A DNA stretch of 64,000 bases from Ovis canadensis (taxonomy: Eukaryota > Chordata > Mammalia > Artiodactyla > Bovidae), in the NCBI RefSeq assembly GCF_042477335.2, contig NC_091251.1, positions 92,457,501-92,521,500 on the forward strand. The letters run 5' to 3'. Position 1 is the first letter of the stretch. Each line of letters begins with the position of its first letter. Made by a program: the position numbers and the translations under genes. The notes under the pieces are model-generated. The model was given only the letters and a program-made list of their open reading frames with translations, had not been told where the DNA came from and did no database searches. This document shows, piece after piece, positions 36,347 to 48,584 of the stretch.

Positions 36347-38750
36347 CATTGCCGAAGCCCTTGACAAAAGTTTTGCTCTGCATTACTCCTGGAGGCCTCA
36401 ATCCTCAGGAAAGGGAGAAAGAGCCAATCATTTTCTCAAAAACATTCTCGAAAAACAAATCCAGGAAACTTCACAAGTTTGGGTAACCCTGTTATCTATT
36501 GCCCTCCTTAGCAGTAGAATAACTCCAAAGGATCCCTCGGTTTGAGTCCATATACATTCTTTCTAACATCAGACCTCCTTATGGACAGGGAAGCCCTAGG
36601 GCTACAGTAGTATGTAACCAAACTCTCAGTGTTCTCACAGGCCTTTAGGGAATTTGGCCCAGAAACCAACCCTCCTAGCCCTCATTCAGCCATACTATAT
36701 CAACTTGGGGATAGAGTCCTTAACAGAACTTGGATGGACAGTTCTCCCAAGTCCCAGCGGGTTCCTATTTGAAAGGGACTTCTTCCAGTCTTCCTTTCCT
36801 CACCTACAGCCATCAAAGTTTCAAGAATCTCTAGCTGGATTCACCTCTTCAGGGGGGAGCCTTGGAAACTGCCCTCTGAAGACTCAAGCACTCCAGCATC
36901 CTACACCTCTGAACCCACTTGAAGACCTTAAATTTCTCTTCAAAAGGACCAAAGATAAGTAACAATCGAACTCTTTAAAAAGATCCATGATCAACTGCCC
37001 ATGTTGTGCTCCTGATATCGTGATTGTCCTTTCTTTCTTCCAGTCTCGTGCCCTCCTGTGGATGATCCTATCTCACACCTGTGGTACCTAACCTTGGTTG
37101 TCCGGTCTTCCAGAGGCCTGCACCAGGCATCATTCTTGACTAAATGCCCCTCAAACTCACTCTTGGGCTCCAGAATCACTGAGGATGGTGACTGCAGCCA
37201 TGAAATTAAAAGACGCTTGCTTATTGGAAGAAAAGCTATGACAAACCTAGACAGTGTATCAAAAAGCAGAGGCATCACTTTGCCACCAAAAGTTTCTATA
37301 GTCAAAGCTATGGCTACTCCATGAGTCACGTACAGATGTGAGAGATGAAACATAAAGAAGGCTGAGCGCCGAACGCCTGGTGCTTCTGAACTGTGGTGCT
37401 AGAGAAGACTCTTGAGAGTCCCTTGTTCAGACCAGTCAGTTCTAAAGGAAGTCAACCCTGAATAGTCACTGGAAGGATGCTGAAGCTGAAGCTCCAGTAC
37501 TTTGGCCACCTGACATGAAGAGCCGACTCACTGGAAAAGACCCTGATACTGGGGAAGATTGAGGGTAGGAGGAGAAAGGGGTGACAGAGGGTGAGATGAG
37601 ATGGTTGGATGGCATCATTGGCTCAATGGACGTGAGGTGAGTTTGAGCAAACTCTGGGAGATAGTGAAGGACAGGGAAGCCTGGTGTGCCGCAGTCCATG
37701 GGGTCCCAAAGAGTTGGACATGACTGAGCGACTGAATACCAACAAGCTCACTCTCACTCTCACCTTACCCTTCCTCTGTTCCACCACACAAGCTAAACCC
37801 TCCCAACATTCCTTAGACCCAGAGGAGTATTTATAGACCCTAGCTACTGCCCACAACCCATCCTTCTACTGGCTATGCATCCCTGGAACTAGCCTTCAGA
37901 CAATATTACTCTGGCCAATAGGAACTCAGTCCAATGTCTCAGCTTACCCAGATGCATCATTTGATGCTAGGACCACAAGCTTTAAGTTAGATCACATAGA
38001 GTCTATCTTTCTTCAGGTCCTACAAGAATGCCTAAATTTTATTCCTGTCATTCTGTCAACCCCACAACCCAGAAGCATCCTAATGAACCTAACCGAGGCT
38101 TTCATATACCCCATCTCCTTTCAGGGCAGTCACCCACGGGGGTATTCTGTCGGTAACATCTCCAACCATGCAACCATACTTTCATCTTGACTTTTCCCCC
38201 AGTGAGTGAACAACATTGGAAGAGCACCAACCAAACTATCCAAGCAGCAGTTAAACACAAAAAAACCAGTCCTCCGAAATATCTCAGCTTTTTGGTCTTC
38301 AAAATACAGATGCCAGACAAACCCCTCTTTAATCATAGATACTGACAATACTTTCATTTCTACAGGATGGGTCTCACTAAATATCTCTGGTCACTTCTCA
38401 CTTCTTGCACAATTACTGGTCTAGGGACCAAAAAAACCCCACTTTTTAAAATTCTATGCTGTTGCCAGCATCCACAGGGGCAAATTGGGAGCCTCTGATC
38501 CATGTGGAGTCCGGCTGGGAGTCCCAGTAGCCGGTAACACCAACCCCCGAATTACACTCCCCTCTGACTCATATGGAGCCAGCTTACCCCCATCTCAAGA
38601 CCTCTTTTCCATGTGTGTGAGCTCAGCATACACGCGCCTGCCCCCACAGTGGAAAGGAAAATGTTCTTTGGGTTGCATGCATGAAAATCTTTACCTGAAA
38701 ATGTCTAATCATCTGAAGGCCTGATAGCCAGTTTTGTTTTTATTTTTTTT
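36347..38750 (+). pseudogene. Class I (gammaretrovirus-like) endogenous retrovirus relic, pol 3' end and env
   Basis: Sense reading of about 36,380-36,965 follows the C-terminal part of a gammaretroviral integrase: a host-range-like run of residues ending in a short basic stretch, in more than one frame. After a BovB insertion (37,159-37,736), about 37,740-38,730 reads as fragments of a surface envelope region. Stops and frameshifts break every frame, so nothing functional can be made. I see no convincing LTR on either side. The same relic sits at 50,734-53,137. Confidence 0.55.
37159..37736 (+). mobile_element. BovB LINE 3' fragment inside the retroviral relic
   Basis: Sense BovB from just after the RT palm ('ttgggctccagaatcactg') to the tail ('gactgagcgactgaa'). 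'caaactcactct' before it and 'caagctcactct' after it are a probable target-site duplication with one mismatch. It is older and more diverged than the BovB at 25.5-28.5 kb. Confidence 0.85.
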
Positions 38751-39149
38751 CTTTCCAGAGCACACTGCCTTATTTCTGATTTCCACTTTGAGCTCCTTTC
38801 AGGAGGTGCTGAAGGTTAGCAGCTGCAGTGGCTATGATTTAATTCTTTTAGAGGCAGACAGCACGTGCCAGATTCCAGTTGGCAAGGCCCCTTCATGGCC
38901 AAAAATTTGACCATGGTTGGGGGCGTTTTATGGCCGTTTTGTCCTGTGGTGCTGGGAATGCGCATCTGCTGGTTTGGCAGAGGTCCCGCTGATAGGCAGC
39001 TCAGAGTGCTGTTCCCGGAGGAGGCCATGGGAGCAGCACAAGTTCTGGCCCATACCTGTCTCACTAGTGATCTCTTAGGGCCCAAGAGGACGTTCCCTCT
39101 GCTGCTGCTTCCCATGTCTGCACTCACATTATTACAATCAGTGACCCCA
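38751..39149. other. Unassigned sequence
   Basis: It lies directly after the env-like part and could be the 3' end of the same provirus, but I do not recognise it. Confidence 0.3.
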
Positions 39150-39356
39150 TGTTTATTGTTTAATCCCTGTGTTGTGCCCAACTCTTTTGTGACCGTTATA
39201 GACTGTAGCCCACCAGAGGCCCCTCTGTCTATGGCGTCTCCCAGGTGGGAATACTGCAATGGATTGATATTTCCTTCTCGGGGAACTTCCCAACCAGGAA
39301 TTAAACCCTTGTCTCTTGCACTGGCAGGCAGATTCTTTACCACTGAGCCATGTGTT
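39150..39356 (-). mobile_element. Old Bov-tA SINE, antisense
   Basis: A diverged antisense Bov-tA: BovA part ('gtgcccaactcttttgtgac'), then the tRNA part ending 'tttaccactgagcca'. A TA microsatellite follows immediately. Confidence 0.8.
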
Positions 39357-39358
39357 CG

Positions 39359-39381
39359 TATATATATATATATATATATAT
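39359..39381. repeat. (TA)n microsatellite
   Basis: 23 bases of alternating T and A. The other copy of the duplication has 25 (53,746-53,770); this is one of the few differences between the two copies. Confidence 0.95.
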
Positions 39382-39383
39382 GT

Positions 39384-39658
39384 ATTGGAGAAGGCAATGG
39401 CACCCCACCCCAGTACTCTTGCCTGGAAAATCCCATGGACAGAGGAGCCTGGAAGGCTGCAGTCCATGGGGTCGCGAACAGTCGGACATGACTGAGCAAC
39501 TTCACTTTCACTTTTCACTTTTATGCATTGGAGAAGGAAATGGTAACCCACTCCAGTGTTCTTGCCCGGAGAATCCCAGGGACCGGGGAGCCTGGTAGGC
39601 TGCAGTCCATGGGGTCGCACTGAGTCGGACATGACTGAAGCGACTTAGCAGCAGCAGG
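39384..39658 (+). mobile_element. BOV-A2 SINE
   Basis: Complete two-monomer element from 'ggagaaggcaatggcacccc' to a (CAG)n tail, next to the TA repeat. Confidence 0.92.
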
Positions 39659-39689
39659 ATACCCTAGGTCATCTAACTTAGTCTGTTAA

Positions 39690-40085
39690 GTAACTATTCA
39701 GTTCAGTTCAATTCAGTCACTCAGTCGTGTCCAACTCTGCGACCCCATGAATCGCAGAACGCCAGGCCTCCCTGTCCATCACCATCTCCCGGAGTTCACT
39801 CAAACCCACGTCCATCAAGTCGGTGATGCCATCCAGCCATCTCGTCCTCCGTCGTCCCCTTTTTCTTCCCCCACAATCCCTCCCAGCATCAGAATCTTTT
39901 CCTGTGAGTCAACTCTTCGCATGAGGTGGCCAAAGTACTGGAGTTTCAGCTTTAGCATCAGTCCTTCCAAAGAACACCCAGGGCTGATCTCCTTTAGGAT
40001 GGACTGGTTGGATCTCCTTGCAGTCCAAGGGACTCTCAAGAGTCTTCTCCATCACCACAGTTCAAAAGCATCAATTCTTTGGCGT
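39690..40085 (-). mobile_element. BovB LINE 3' end, antisense
   Basis: It starts with the complement of the BovB tail ('ttcagttcagttcaattcag') and runs into the 3' part of the ORF on the minus strand. Confidence 0.9.
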
Positions 40086-42700
40086 AAGTAACTATAGCCT
40101 GGTGTTAATCTCCTGGTTGTAAATCGTGAAGCATCTGCTTTTACCCGAAGGTTGATGATGAAGTTAGGCTTTAGGGAAAAAAACACAAAAAAACACAACT
40201 TAGAGTATCCCTTTAATAATTTAGTTAAATCTTGTTAACAGTATAACATAACAGCAAAGGACTGCCTGGGAAGTGAGTCTTAGTAGCACAGACCTTAATA
40301 AAACTAGAATTTAATATTTAGTGAAACATAATTATTTCTAAAATTATGCTTTTTTATTAATCATAGCCGACTAGTTTGTTCTTAAAATAAGTTTGGTCCA
40401 CTGACCATATAGGCTTTTTTTGTATTGACTGTCATAATTTTTCAGGAGTCTCAGACTAAATTCCCAAAGGCGTCTGAATGCCAAGAAGGTCATGCCAAAG
40501 GCCTGCCATCACATTTTTCTATCGGTCCCCCAGATATTTTGAGATATCTGTATTTTTTTAGGAGATGGTCTTTTTATTTATTTGATGAGGTTGTTCAGAA
40601 CCCAAGTGTCTCCAGTTTCTGGAGGGACAAGGCAGAGAGTAAAGGAAAATGTTTGAATTTTACCCATAGGTGTAAAATACCAAATTGTTTTAAACCATAA
40701 GTAACTTGAGGAGAAGAGCTTCTTTATATCTGAAAGAAAAAAAGAAACCCACAAAGTTTATAAGCCAGTAAAATGTCAGACAAAAGTCATGAAAGTTGCA
40801 ACCATATTTAGCAGTTCATTTAATCCCCTGTAATTAATCTTTGTTCTATCTATGGGGTCGCACAGAGTCAGACACGACTGAAGCGACTTAGCAGCAGCAG
40901 CAGCAGCAGCAGCAGCTGCAGCAGCTGTTGCCCTTGCCTGATAATTGAGGATGATAGTCTAAAGAAGTTTGTAAAGTTTGTGTTAAGGCTTGTGTGATTG
41001 GTCCAGAGAAGTAGGTGCCTTGCTTACTGGAAATTATAGAAAGCATATCCCAAGTGGAAGACACATTGTTAAACATTTTGTCTGCATCAGGGCATTTACC
41101 CTGTGCAGGCAAATTTAAAAAAGATGAAAATAAAAAAACAATGAGGTTCATCAGGGAGCTGGGAAAAGCCAAGCAGCTGTCTTAGATTTCCCATAACCCT
41201 GACTGTTTGATTTACCCATTTTAAAATTCCTGATTTAGGAGTAGACTGTTGCCATGTTCTAAAGACATCAATACAGCAAAAGTCTTAATTTTTGTAGAAG
41301 CAGAATGAACTTTATCCACATGTGCCATAGTCTTCATAGACCATTGTGAAATAATGCTTATTTACTTTACAAAGTAACAAAAGATTTTAAAAACAAATAT
41401 AAATGGCTTAAAGGTAAGGAAATTCACATAGTCTGTTATCAAAAGCCACATTCCAAGAAAACTTTCTTCTCTTAGGAGAGTGAAAACCAAATTCCAGTCT
41501 GATACCAGGTTATATTCACTGTGATAACAATAGTTATTCACTTAGTCAAAGTAACAAAAGATTTCAAAGGCAGTCAACATCTTAAGAAAACTGTACCATG
41601 CACCCAACTTTTCTTAAGCAACCACAAACTGTTCTTTATATTAGCACTCTGTAGTTGGTAAACATAAATCACCCAGAGCTCTTCATTTTATTTTCATTTT
41701 TTTTCCTTAAAAGTTTCTTCACATAAAGTGACTTTCCCTGTTGACAAATTTGCAATAGATGTAAGAAGAATGTTATACTTACTGTTGATGATTCTTAAGA
41801 CCTGTCCATATTAATTAGATTAACTAACATTAATAGCAGGTCTTAATTTAATATTGAATATTTCCCAGTTCATGTGAACGTAAAATTCATTCAGTTTAAT
41901 TTCCCTGTATTTAGAATTGTTTGATTTGTAAGCACTTTTCCTTAGGCCCATTAAATTAGAACTCATTTACAAAATAACCTCAGCAATAGGATTCAAAGAC
42001 AAAGACACACACTGAGACGTAGATTACTCCACACAGAAAGAGATCTCATAGTTTTCCACTTGAGATTTTGTCTCTTTGCACTTGTATTTTCTTCCTTGGC
42101 TTAAAGTTCTACTAATCTGTCCAAGGCTGAAGTCTCAGGCAGTGTGGGCCGTGTATGTCAAGGATGTGATAACAGTTAACTTCAGGTTTTTCCCTAGGCA
42201 TGTTTCTCAAGCCTGAAAGAAGCATTTTAACAAGCTAGCTTTCTCTAATTGCACATGCAAAAAGAACCGGTTTTGTAATTTCAAAAAGGTTTCATTTTGG
42301 CCAGTTTTCTCCAGAGTCTGAAGAATATTATGACCAGTCTTTTTCTTTCTGCATCATAGCCTCATAGCTAAAATTTAAATCAGAAAGTGCGGAAATTGGT
42401 TCAGATGACAGGTGCAGACTGACTGATAAGATGTCCCCGGAGGGTTGACTCTCTGGGGAGGTGGGGGCTTAGTCTGATCAGAAGAATTGGAAGGAGTAAG
42501 AAAACGTGTAGGAGTGGGGGCAGCTTGGTTTCCCTTCCTTCCTCACCACATGCCCTGAGAGGTAGGAGAAGTTAGAAGGAGATTTTTTTAGAATGTTCAG
42601 AGAGTTTTTTCAGGCTTCTGATTACAGACACAGTAGGGGATGGGGAGATAAGGCAGCAACAGAAAGACACATAGAGAAAGACACATGAGTCTTTCAGGTT
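40086..42700. other. Long unassigned stretch with a short BOV-A tail
   Basis: AT-rich, mostly unrecognised. At about 40,848-40,926 there is the last part of a BOV-A SINE with a (CAG)n tail. The minus-strand frame 40,888-41,172 reads through this tail and is not convincing as a gene. Some minus-strand stretches (about 40,930-42,700) look weakly retrovirus-like, but I cannot assign them. Confidence 0.4.
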
Positions 42701-43780
42701 TGGACTCTGACTTGCCGCCATGAAGGAGTTTAGTGTGCCAGTAAGAGGCCATTTTTCTTTGGCCTCTCAATTTGTGTTGGGGCTAGGAAAAGAAAATGAG
42801 CCTTTTCTTTTTGAGGTTTCCAGCATCAAATTTTTTTCCTGTTCCCCAGCAGCAGCAGAATGTAGCTGAGAGGTGAGTCTGAGGGAGTCTCCCTGCCTCT
42901 CCAAAACCCATTCTTAGCCTATATGCCCTAGAATGGGGGTGCTGAGAGTCACCAGCCATAGAAAGGAATCCCTTTTGTCCCAGGGAGCCCTCCCTGAAAC
43001 TGAGACACCATGTGACTAATGGCACAAATGGCCGATTATCCCAACAATCGTGTCAGACAGTGAGAGGTAGCTCCTGAGTGTGCAGCTAAGGCACAGACTG
43101 TGAGACAAGATACCATGCAACTCGGGCAGGAAAAGATAGGAGAGAAAGAGATTACCAGAACCAACCTGGTGCCTCACCCTTTGGCAATTCCCTGAAACAT
43201 GGAGGCACTTTTTAGAATGACTCAGAGGCAACTCCCAGACTCCTGTGTATCAATCCAGACCAAGGGAGGAAAAGTGAAAGTAACAGGGAAGACAGGCTGA
43301 GGGATCTGCTTTGTGGCTGTGCCAGGAAGGCAGCAGTCAGGGGTGAATGGGCTCAGTGTTTTGCTTGAACCCATATGTGCCTGACATTGCACAGAAACTG
43401 TCTATCTGGGGGCAGATGTCCTAGTAGCCTTGTCCATTCTGTGACCCCCTTATCTTGTCATGGGAGTATTCAAGTGGCAGGTGCACTAATGGCTTTTAAG
43501 TGCCTGAGCTGTGCTTGCAATTTTAATTGGCCTGGTCCTCAGCTTAAGGGAGAATGGGGAAAGGAGGAAAGGAGGGCCCTCACCCTTTTAGGTGGCAGTT
43601 ACTGGGGCATAGTGGACTTGGGGCCTTTGGAACATGCCAGAGAGTACCCCTGGCCAGAGTTCCTCAATTGCTTCCACAGACACTGGCCTATTCACAAGGG
43701 GTTTGAAGAAAAAGAAATGAGAGAAGAAAGGAGAGTAGGGGAAAACTCCCCTGAGAATCCCCATATGGGCCACTCAATGT
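42701..43780 (-). other. Possible antisense retroviral LTR/leader region
   Basis: The minus strand between about 43,780 and 42,750 has the composition and short CT-rich runs of an LTR end plus leader, without a long reading frame. The duplication edge at 43,228 falls inside it. The plus-strand frame 43,375-43,785 has no domain I recognise. This is a tentative reading. Confidence 0.25.
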
Positions 43781-44164
43781 TGTGATCTGTGCCTGGGCTG
43801 GAAAAAAATTTCCAAATACAGAGTATTTTAGAAAGGAATGAGTTCGTTAAGAAAAAGAGCAGAGAAAACGAGGGTGCTGCAAGCACACCGGGTGGCCTCC
43901 TGCCAGACCAGGGAAAGCTAACACTTTTCGTAGGTTAGTAGCCAATTGTCATAGTCTCAAGACAGAGAAAATTCCTGCCAGAAGGGTGGCATTAGAGAAT
44001 TGCTCAGGATGGGTATTTTTGTCTGTTATGGGGTCAGAGGGCTGGCTGGTTTGCATCAGGAGAGCTCTTGCAAAGTTTGCTATGTGACTCAGTCACGTCC
44101 CCATGACCATGGTGCAGGGCTCCTCACCTGTGGAACCTATAGCTTTCCACAGATAGCAATAATT
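43781..44164. other. Unassigned single-copy spacer
   Basis: Lies between the right edge of the left duplicate and the ADAM-B 3' flank; no gene or repeat recognised. Confidence 0.35.
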
Positions 44165-45356
44165 AACACAGCATGAAAAAATTATATTTCAATTAAAAAA
44201 GGAGAAAAATTTGGACAAATCAAAATGTCATAGGGTGGCTATCCTGTTGATTCTCTAGTGCTACATCCATCCTCTTCCCTTAGGTAGTTACCCTCATCTG
44301 AACTTTATATTTATAGAAATGGATTTTCCCCAAGGACAGAGACATTTAAATACCATGAATATAACATATATCACTTATGAGACCTGCTTCTAACAATCTC
44401 TTATGAAGCAATTGCTTCCTGTCTCCTTCTGTGTAAATTTTGTATCTGTACATACAAAAGGCACTCAGTTACACCAGTATTTTATAAACAGGTTGTGCTT
44501 AGGCAGTTCCTATGATTTTAAGTATGAGATGCTATGACATTAATAACTGGGGACCACAAGTAGTGATAGAGCAGTGATCAATGGCTCCTTGTGTGTTGGT
44601 TTTAAATTAAAGATAGCAAATGCCAAAGTCATTATACTTTGAATACTTCTGTTTTCGCACAACCCAAGAAAACAATGAGAATGGCAGACACAGCATTTAC
44701 TAAGTGGGTAACATATTCAAGGCCCCTCTTAGGTCCCTTCTTTGGACCGTCACAAAACTCCAGAAAGGTACATTTCATCTTTCAGTGTAAAATGTCATAT
44801 ATAACCTTGATCCTCTTAAAGCCTGTGGCTTTGAGCAAGATCATACTTAGCAGAGTGTTGAACTGCTGTTGATATTCACATGCCTGTAACATGGAATTTT
44901 TTATCTTCCTACAGCATCAGTTAAGGTATCTTTTATGCTATCTTCAAGTTAGGTTTATTTAACGCTAGCAAATACATGAACCGGTAACAAAAACCTAGTA
45001 CATAATCAACTAAGCAAAATCCTAATAAACTACTAAACACATGATACCAGTTCTAACAAGATGTGCTACAGGCACATCCATGAAACATTAGTAACCACAA
45101 CATAAATAAGTAGAGGTCCTCTTGTTGGTTGGAATCTAACAGTTCCCATTATCATTGAGAGGAGTAGTAAGGCTAAGACCAGATATAAAATAGTAAATGC
45201 ATTTAACCACACAGACTCCTTTTAAATTGCCAAGTCATTTTATTTGAAGATAACAACTTGGGAATTAGTGTGATTATTGATCATTTCTCCCAGTAAGTGC
45301 CAATGTGATTTTCTCCATTTTGTGAACTCTAGTTTTATTTACTTGGGTTCAAGGGA
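44165..45356. other. 3' flank of ADAM-B, ancient paralogue of the ADAM-A 3' flank
   Basis: Aligns with visible divergence to about 28,960-30,656 but lacks the two SINEs inserted there (29,405 and 29,806). Possible polyadenylation signals for the minus-strand gene are 'tttatt' at 45,334-45,339 and 45,238-45,243, which read AATAAA on the coding strand. The second is preserved near 30,517 in the ADAM-A flank. Confidence 0.6.
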
Positions 45357-47615
45357 TTATTTCTCAACACTTTCATCTCTCTCTTCAAGTTTATCTTTTA
45401 CATAGAAAGTGGCACCTATAAATGCTGAAAGGGAAAGAAGGCAAAGGCGAAGAAGCAGCAGAGCTAATGCTGCGTTTAGACTCAGCCTTAGACTGGCTCG
45501 AATGCCTAGTTCTGTGTCAGGTGGAGGACCACTATCTACACTGCCACCTGGTCCTCTCTCAGTACACTTTGGTGGTTTCCAACCTCGCTGACAGTGACAA
45601 TTTTTGTTATTGTTGCACACCCCTCTGTAATTGCATTTCTTGACATCGCAGTCAAAATCCAGGTCTTGAAAAAAAGTACAGTTTTGGTCCTTACAGTATG
45701 CTCCTGGGCCACATGTTGCACCATCCACTACAAGCCCCATTTCTGGCACGTCTGTCCCGAAGTGGGCATCATACCCAAAGCAGGTTTGTGGTGTAACATC
45801 ATGTACTATTATTTGATGAAATGTAGTGTGCTCCCCACCACCAGGAATTTCCTTCACGCTGCTACAGTGCAGCATTCCACACTTAACATCATCACGTTCA
45901 CATGGAACAGGTTTTCCTCCTCCTTTAGTCACCCTCACACCACAGTTTCCAAATCGGTCACCCCTGAGATTCAATACCTCGTAGCATGATGACGCAGCCG
46001 CTTTTATCTTAAAGCCAAAGAGGGCTTGACACTGTAAATCACGGTCACTACAGTTTCCCCTCATACAAACAGCTGATGGTGAACACGGGGTTCCATCCTG
46101 GATATAAGTGTCATCTGGACATTCATGTGTCTTCCCGTCACAGTATTCTGGTAGATCACAAATACCAAGAGTATCTCTGCAAATATATCCAGGATAAGCA
46201 TATTTACAGTTTCTGCAGCAACCTCCAAAGTCACAATCACTGCCAAGGCTGAGGCCACAATTGGAATTGCAACATCGATCCCCACTACAGTCTTTCAAGG
46301 TGCCACAGTCACATTCTTCATTGGGATCTAGCTTCTTGTCACCACATCGTCTTGCTATATAAGGAAAATTATTGTATGGTACATATGGAACACTCAAACA
46401 AGTATCCCACGTATGTAACCGTATGTGAATTCTCTCAAAAGTACAATTGCTCATCATATCTAGAAGACCAGGGTTAGGACTCATGAGACAGTGTTGTCTC
46501 CGAAAACACTGACAACCTGGAACATCATGATGACAACCCAATACATGACCGATCGCATGTGCTCCAATAGTTGCAGTTAAAAATAGGTGGTATCTTGCAG
46601 CAAATACATATGATGCTCCCCAATTGGGATTGCACACTCCATTAAAGCTGCTACTATAGGTGGCCCCAGCAATCTTATGTCCTGTTATAAGCAATGAAGT
46701 ATCATGAGGAATATCATTATACCATCCCCAATATTTCCATAAACCAAAATCAGTTACTGCTTTTGAGGCTGAATTAAATTCATACAAATTCATCTTATCC
46801 ACGCCATCCCATATGCATAAAACACGTATCAAAACCTGAAGTTGACCCTGGTAATAAATGCTATGCAGTATGTTATTCAAAATCACTACATTCTCTGTTA
46901 TACGTGTCATATTATTGTTCTGAACAACTAATGAGTTTGAAACTGTGTAGTGAATTTTTAAGGCTTTCCTGTGTGGCCACCACAAATACACAGTGCCTGC
47001 TCTAGGCATTTCAGAAATCATTGCCTCCTCATACTCTTGATTTGTATCTTTCTCTTCAGCCTCACATTTCTCATCCTCTGCTGCTGTTTTCTGTGTCACA
47101 AGCTGAGAAATCAGATGCTCAAATTTGGAAGAAGCCTCCAATGGTTTGATTTCGTAAGTGAAGTCATCCAGCTGCAGCATGCCACGCAGACCCCCATGGC
47201 AGGTGTCCAGGGTGCCCATGGACCCAGGAACCCCTTCCAGGTAGCTAAAGTAGTAACAGTCTCGGGGGATATAAGGGTAGTTCTCCTGCATGGCACCTTG
47301 GTCGTTATCGGTGATAACAGGAAAATGTCTGGGCAGCAAGTTCTTCTTGACTCTCAAATGAACCACATGTCTTTGGCCGCTGAAGCGAATCTTGTAGGAG
47401 AGCTGGCCTTGTCTCTCAATTCCACTCACTCTGTGGGACACCTTCCTGGGAATCACAATTTCAGAAGAAGTGAAGCGCCATCCTGGTGGGTCATGGGAAC
47501 AGCAGGTTGGAGACAGGAAAAGCCAGAGCAGAGGCAGCCAGAGATCACCTCTCAGGTGGGCCTGGGTCCAGGCACGCCCCATGAGTGAGGAAGTGCGTGA
47601 CCAAGGAAAGTGCAC
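45357..47615 (-). CDS. ADAM-B: intact intronless ADAM protein, predicted protease-dead
   Basis: A 752-codon uninterrupted frame for a membrane disintegrin-metalloprotease of the intronless, testis-type ADAM20/21/1 kind; in that group, known members act on sperm surfaces. Residues: signal peptide about 12-40 (hydrophobic '[11 protein letters not shown]'); prodomain to about 205, C184 possibly the cysteine switch; metalloprotease about 210-410; disintegrin about 423-512, its loop '[14 protein letters not shown]' having I where E or D is usual; cysteine-rich about 512-650; EGF-like about 656-685; transmembrane about 711-735; a short charged tail. The zinc site 353-364 reads '[12 protein letters not shown]': all three histidines are kept but the catalytic glutamate 354 is alanine (codon GCG at 46,554-46,556). 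M12 (47,580-47,582) may be the real start, because it gives a compact signal peptide. I predict adhesion or chaperone roles rather than proteolysis. The exact orthologue is uncertain, so I give no symbol. Confidence 0.9.
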   Translation of the reverse strand: MHFPWSRTSSLMGRAWTQAHLRGDLWLPLLWLFLSPTCCSHDPPGWRFTSSEIVIPRKVSHRVSGIERQGQLSYKIRFSGQRHVVHLRVKKNLLPRHFPVITDNDQGAMQENYPYIPRDCYYFSYLEGVPGSMGTLDTCHGGLRGMLQLDDFTYEIKPLEASSKFEHLISQLVTQKTAAEDEKCEAEEKDTNQEYEEAMISEMPRAGTVYLWWPHRKALKIHYTVSNSLVVQNNNMTRITENVVILNNILHSIYYQGQLQVLIRVLCIWDGVDKMNLYEFNSASKAVTDFGLWKYWGWYNDIPHDTSLLITGHKIAGATYSSSFNGVCNPNWGASYVFAARYHLFLTATIGAHAIGHVLGCHHDVPGCQCFRRQHCLMSPNPGLLDMMSNCTFERIHIRLHTWDTCLSVPYVPYNNFPYIARRCGDKKLDPNEECDCGTLKDCSGDRCCNSNCGLSLGSDCDFGGCCRNCKYAYPGYICRDTLGICDLPEYCDGKTHECPDDTYIQDGTPCSPSAVCMRGNCSDRDLQCQALFGFKIKAAASSCYEVLNLRGDRFGNCGVRVTKGGGKPVPCERDDVKCGMLHCSSVKEIPGGGEHTTFHQIIVHDVTPQTCFGYDAHFGTDVPEMGLVVDGATCGPGAYCKDQNCTFFQDLDFDCDVKKCNYRGVCNNNKNCHCQRGWKPPKCTERGPGGSVDSGPPPDTELGIRASLRLSLNAALALLLLRLCLLSLSAFIGATFYVKDKLEERDESVEK

Positions 47616-48584
47616 TGCGGTGGGAGGCAGGCAAGACTATCCCTGGAGCAGCAACTTTTAGACAGCAGGCTGGTCCTGAGGAGAGCAGAGGCAGACTGGA
47701 GGCTGGACAGCCCCAGAAAGGTGGGGGAGGGGGGCGCAAGCTCTTACATAACAATGTGTCCTCATGAAGGGGAGGGGCTGTGCCAAGTGGTCCTAGGGGT
47801 CCTAACACAGGGGTGTTAGGGAAGATGAAACACAGCAGAAATGAGGGAAAACAGAGTGCATATCTGGGCTGAGTGGTTCCATGGTCCTTCGGAAAAGCCA
47901 CAGGGGAAGAATCAGGGGGTTTGGTGCAATTTTGAGACAGTGATTGACTTTGCCCTCAAACCAAAATGAGACAAGGCTTCAATTTGTAATGAAAATATGA
48001 AATGGAGAAGAGAGTGGAAGCTTCTTTTAGTCAGACTTTTGAGGAGAGAATCAAATTCTTTCATACTTTACAAACATGGGATATGTTGAGGGTGATGAGT
48101 GGAACAGAACGATAGTGTCATGAGTAGAAATGTTAGGGTGGACAATAATAGTTCCTTATAAAGTTAAAATGATGCCTGCCCTGTGTCTTGGTGATTCTAG
48201 CCATAGGAAGTTACCACAGTGACTCTATATACATATTCATAACAGCATTATGCTTGAATTTATTCCACAGACTGGGAACAAGCAAACAGTACTGGACAGA
48301 TGGATGACACACAAAGGGCCTATTCGCTCAGTGGGAAAATCCTCAGTAAATCTGATCAAGTTTCTGGTATGTGTACGATCATGGATGTATCTCATGGATA
48401 ATATGATAACAGAAAGAAAGCAGACCAAAGAAGCTTTACATAGGACTTCCTTTGTACGATGTTCTGGAATAGTCCAAAATAATGTACGGGGAATAGAATT
48501 TTAATCAGTGCTTTCCTGATGTGAGGGAATGGAGGGATGGAGGGAACTTCCTGGAGTGATGGGAAACTTCTGAATCTTGATTGG
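47616..48584. other. ADAM-B upstream region
   Basis: Shared with the ADAM-A upstream region apart from one extra G in a G-run at about 47,727-47,733. It should hold the promoter of the minus-strand ADAM-B; no defined element is recognised. Because both copies carry the same upstream DNA, ADAM-A could still be transcribed. Confidence 0.4.

Larger units (their letters stand above)
32609..43228. repeat. Left copy of a 10.6-kb near-identical duplication
   Basis: Matches 46,995-57,617 in the same orientation. The offset is 14,386 at the left end, 14,387 after a G-run at about 33,340, and 14,389 after the TA repeat at 39,359. I noticed one substitution (near 40,849: 'ttctatctatgg' against 'ttctgtctatgg'). 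The left limit lies in the ADAM prodomain-metalloprotease region: the last differences are at 32,570 and 32,608. The right limit is abrupt after 'gactcagagg'. Confidence 0.95.

Noticed and set aside
38816-39511. A 231-codon minus-strand frame (272 codons in the other copy, 53,203-54,021).
   Set aside because: It runs through BOV-A2, the TA repeat and Bov-tA. The different lengths in the two copies come from the 2-base change in the TA repeat.
40888-41172. A minus-strand frame with a run of cysteines.
   Set aside because: The cysteine run is the (CAG)n tail of a BOV-A SINE read in antisense.
43375-43785. A 136-codon plus-strand frame right of the duplication edge.
   Set aside because: No domain, no paralogue in the window and no codon-level support.
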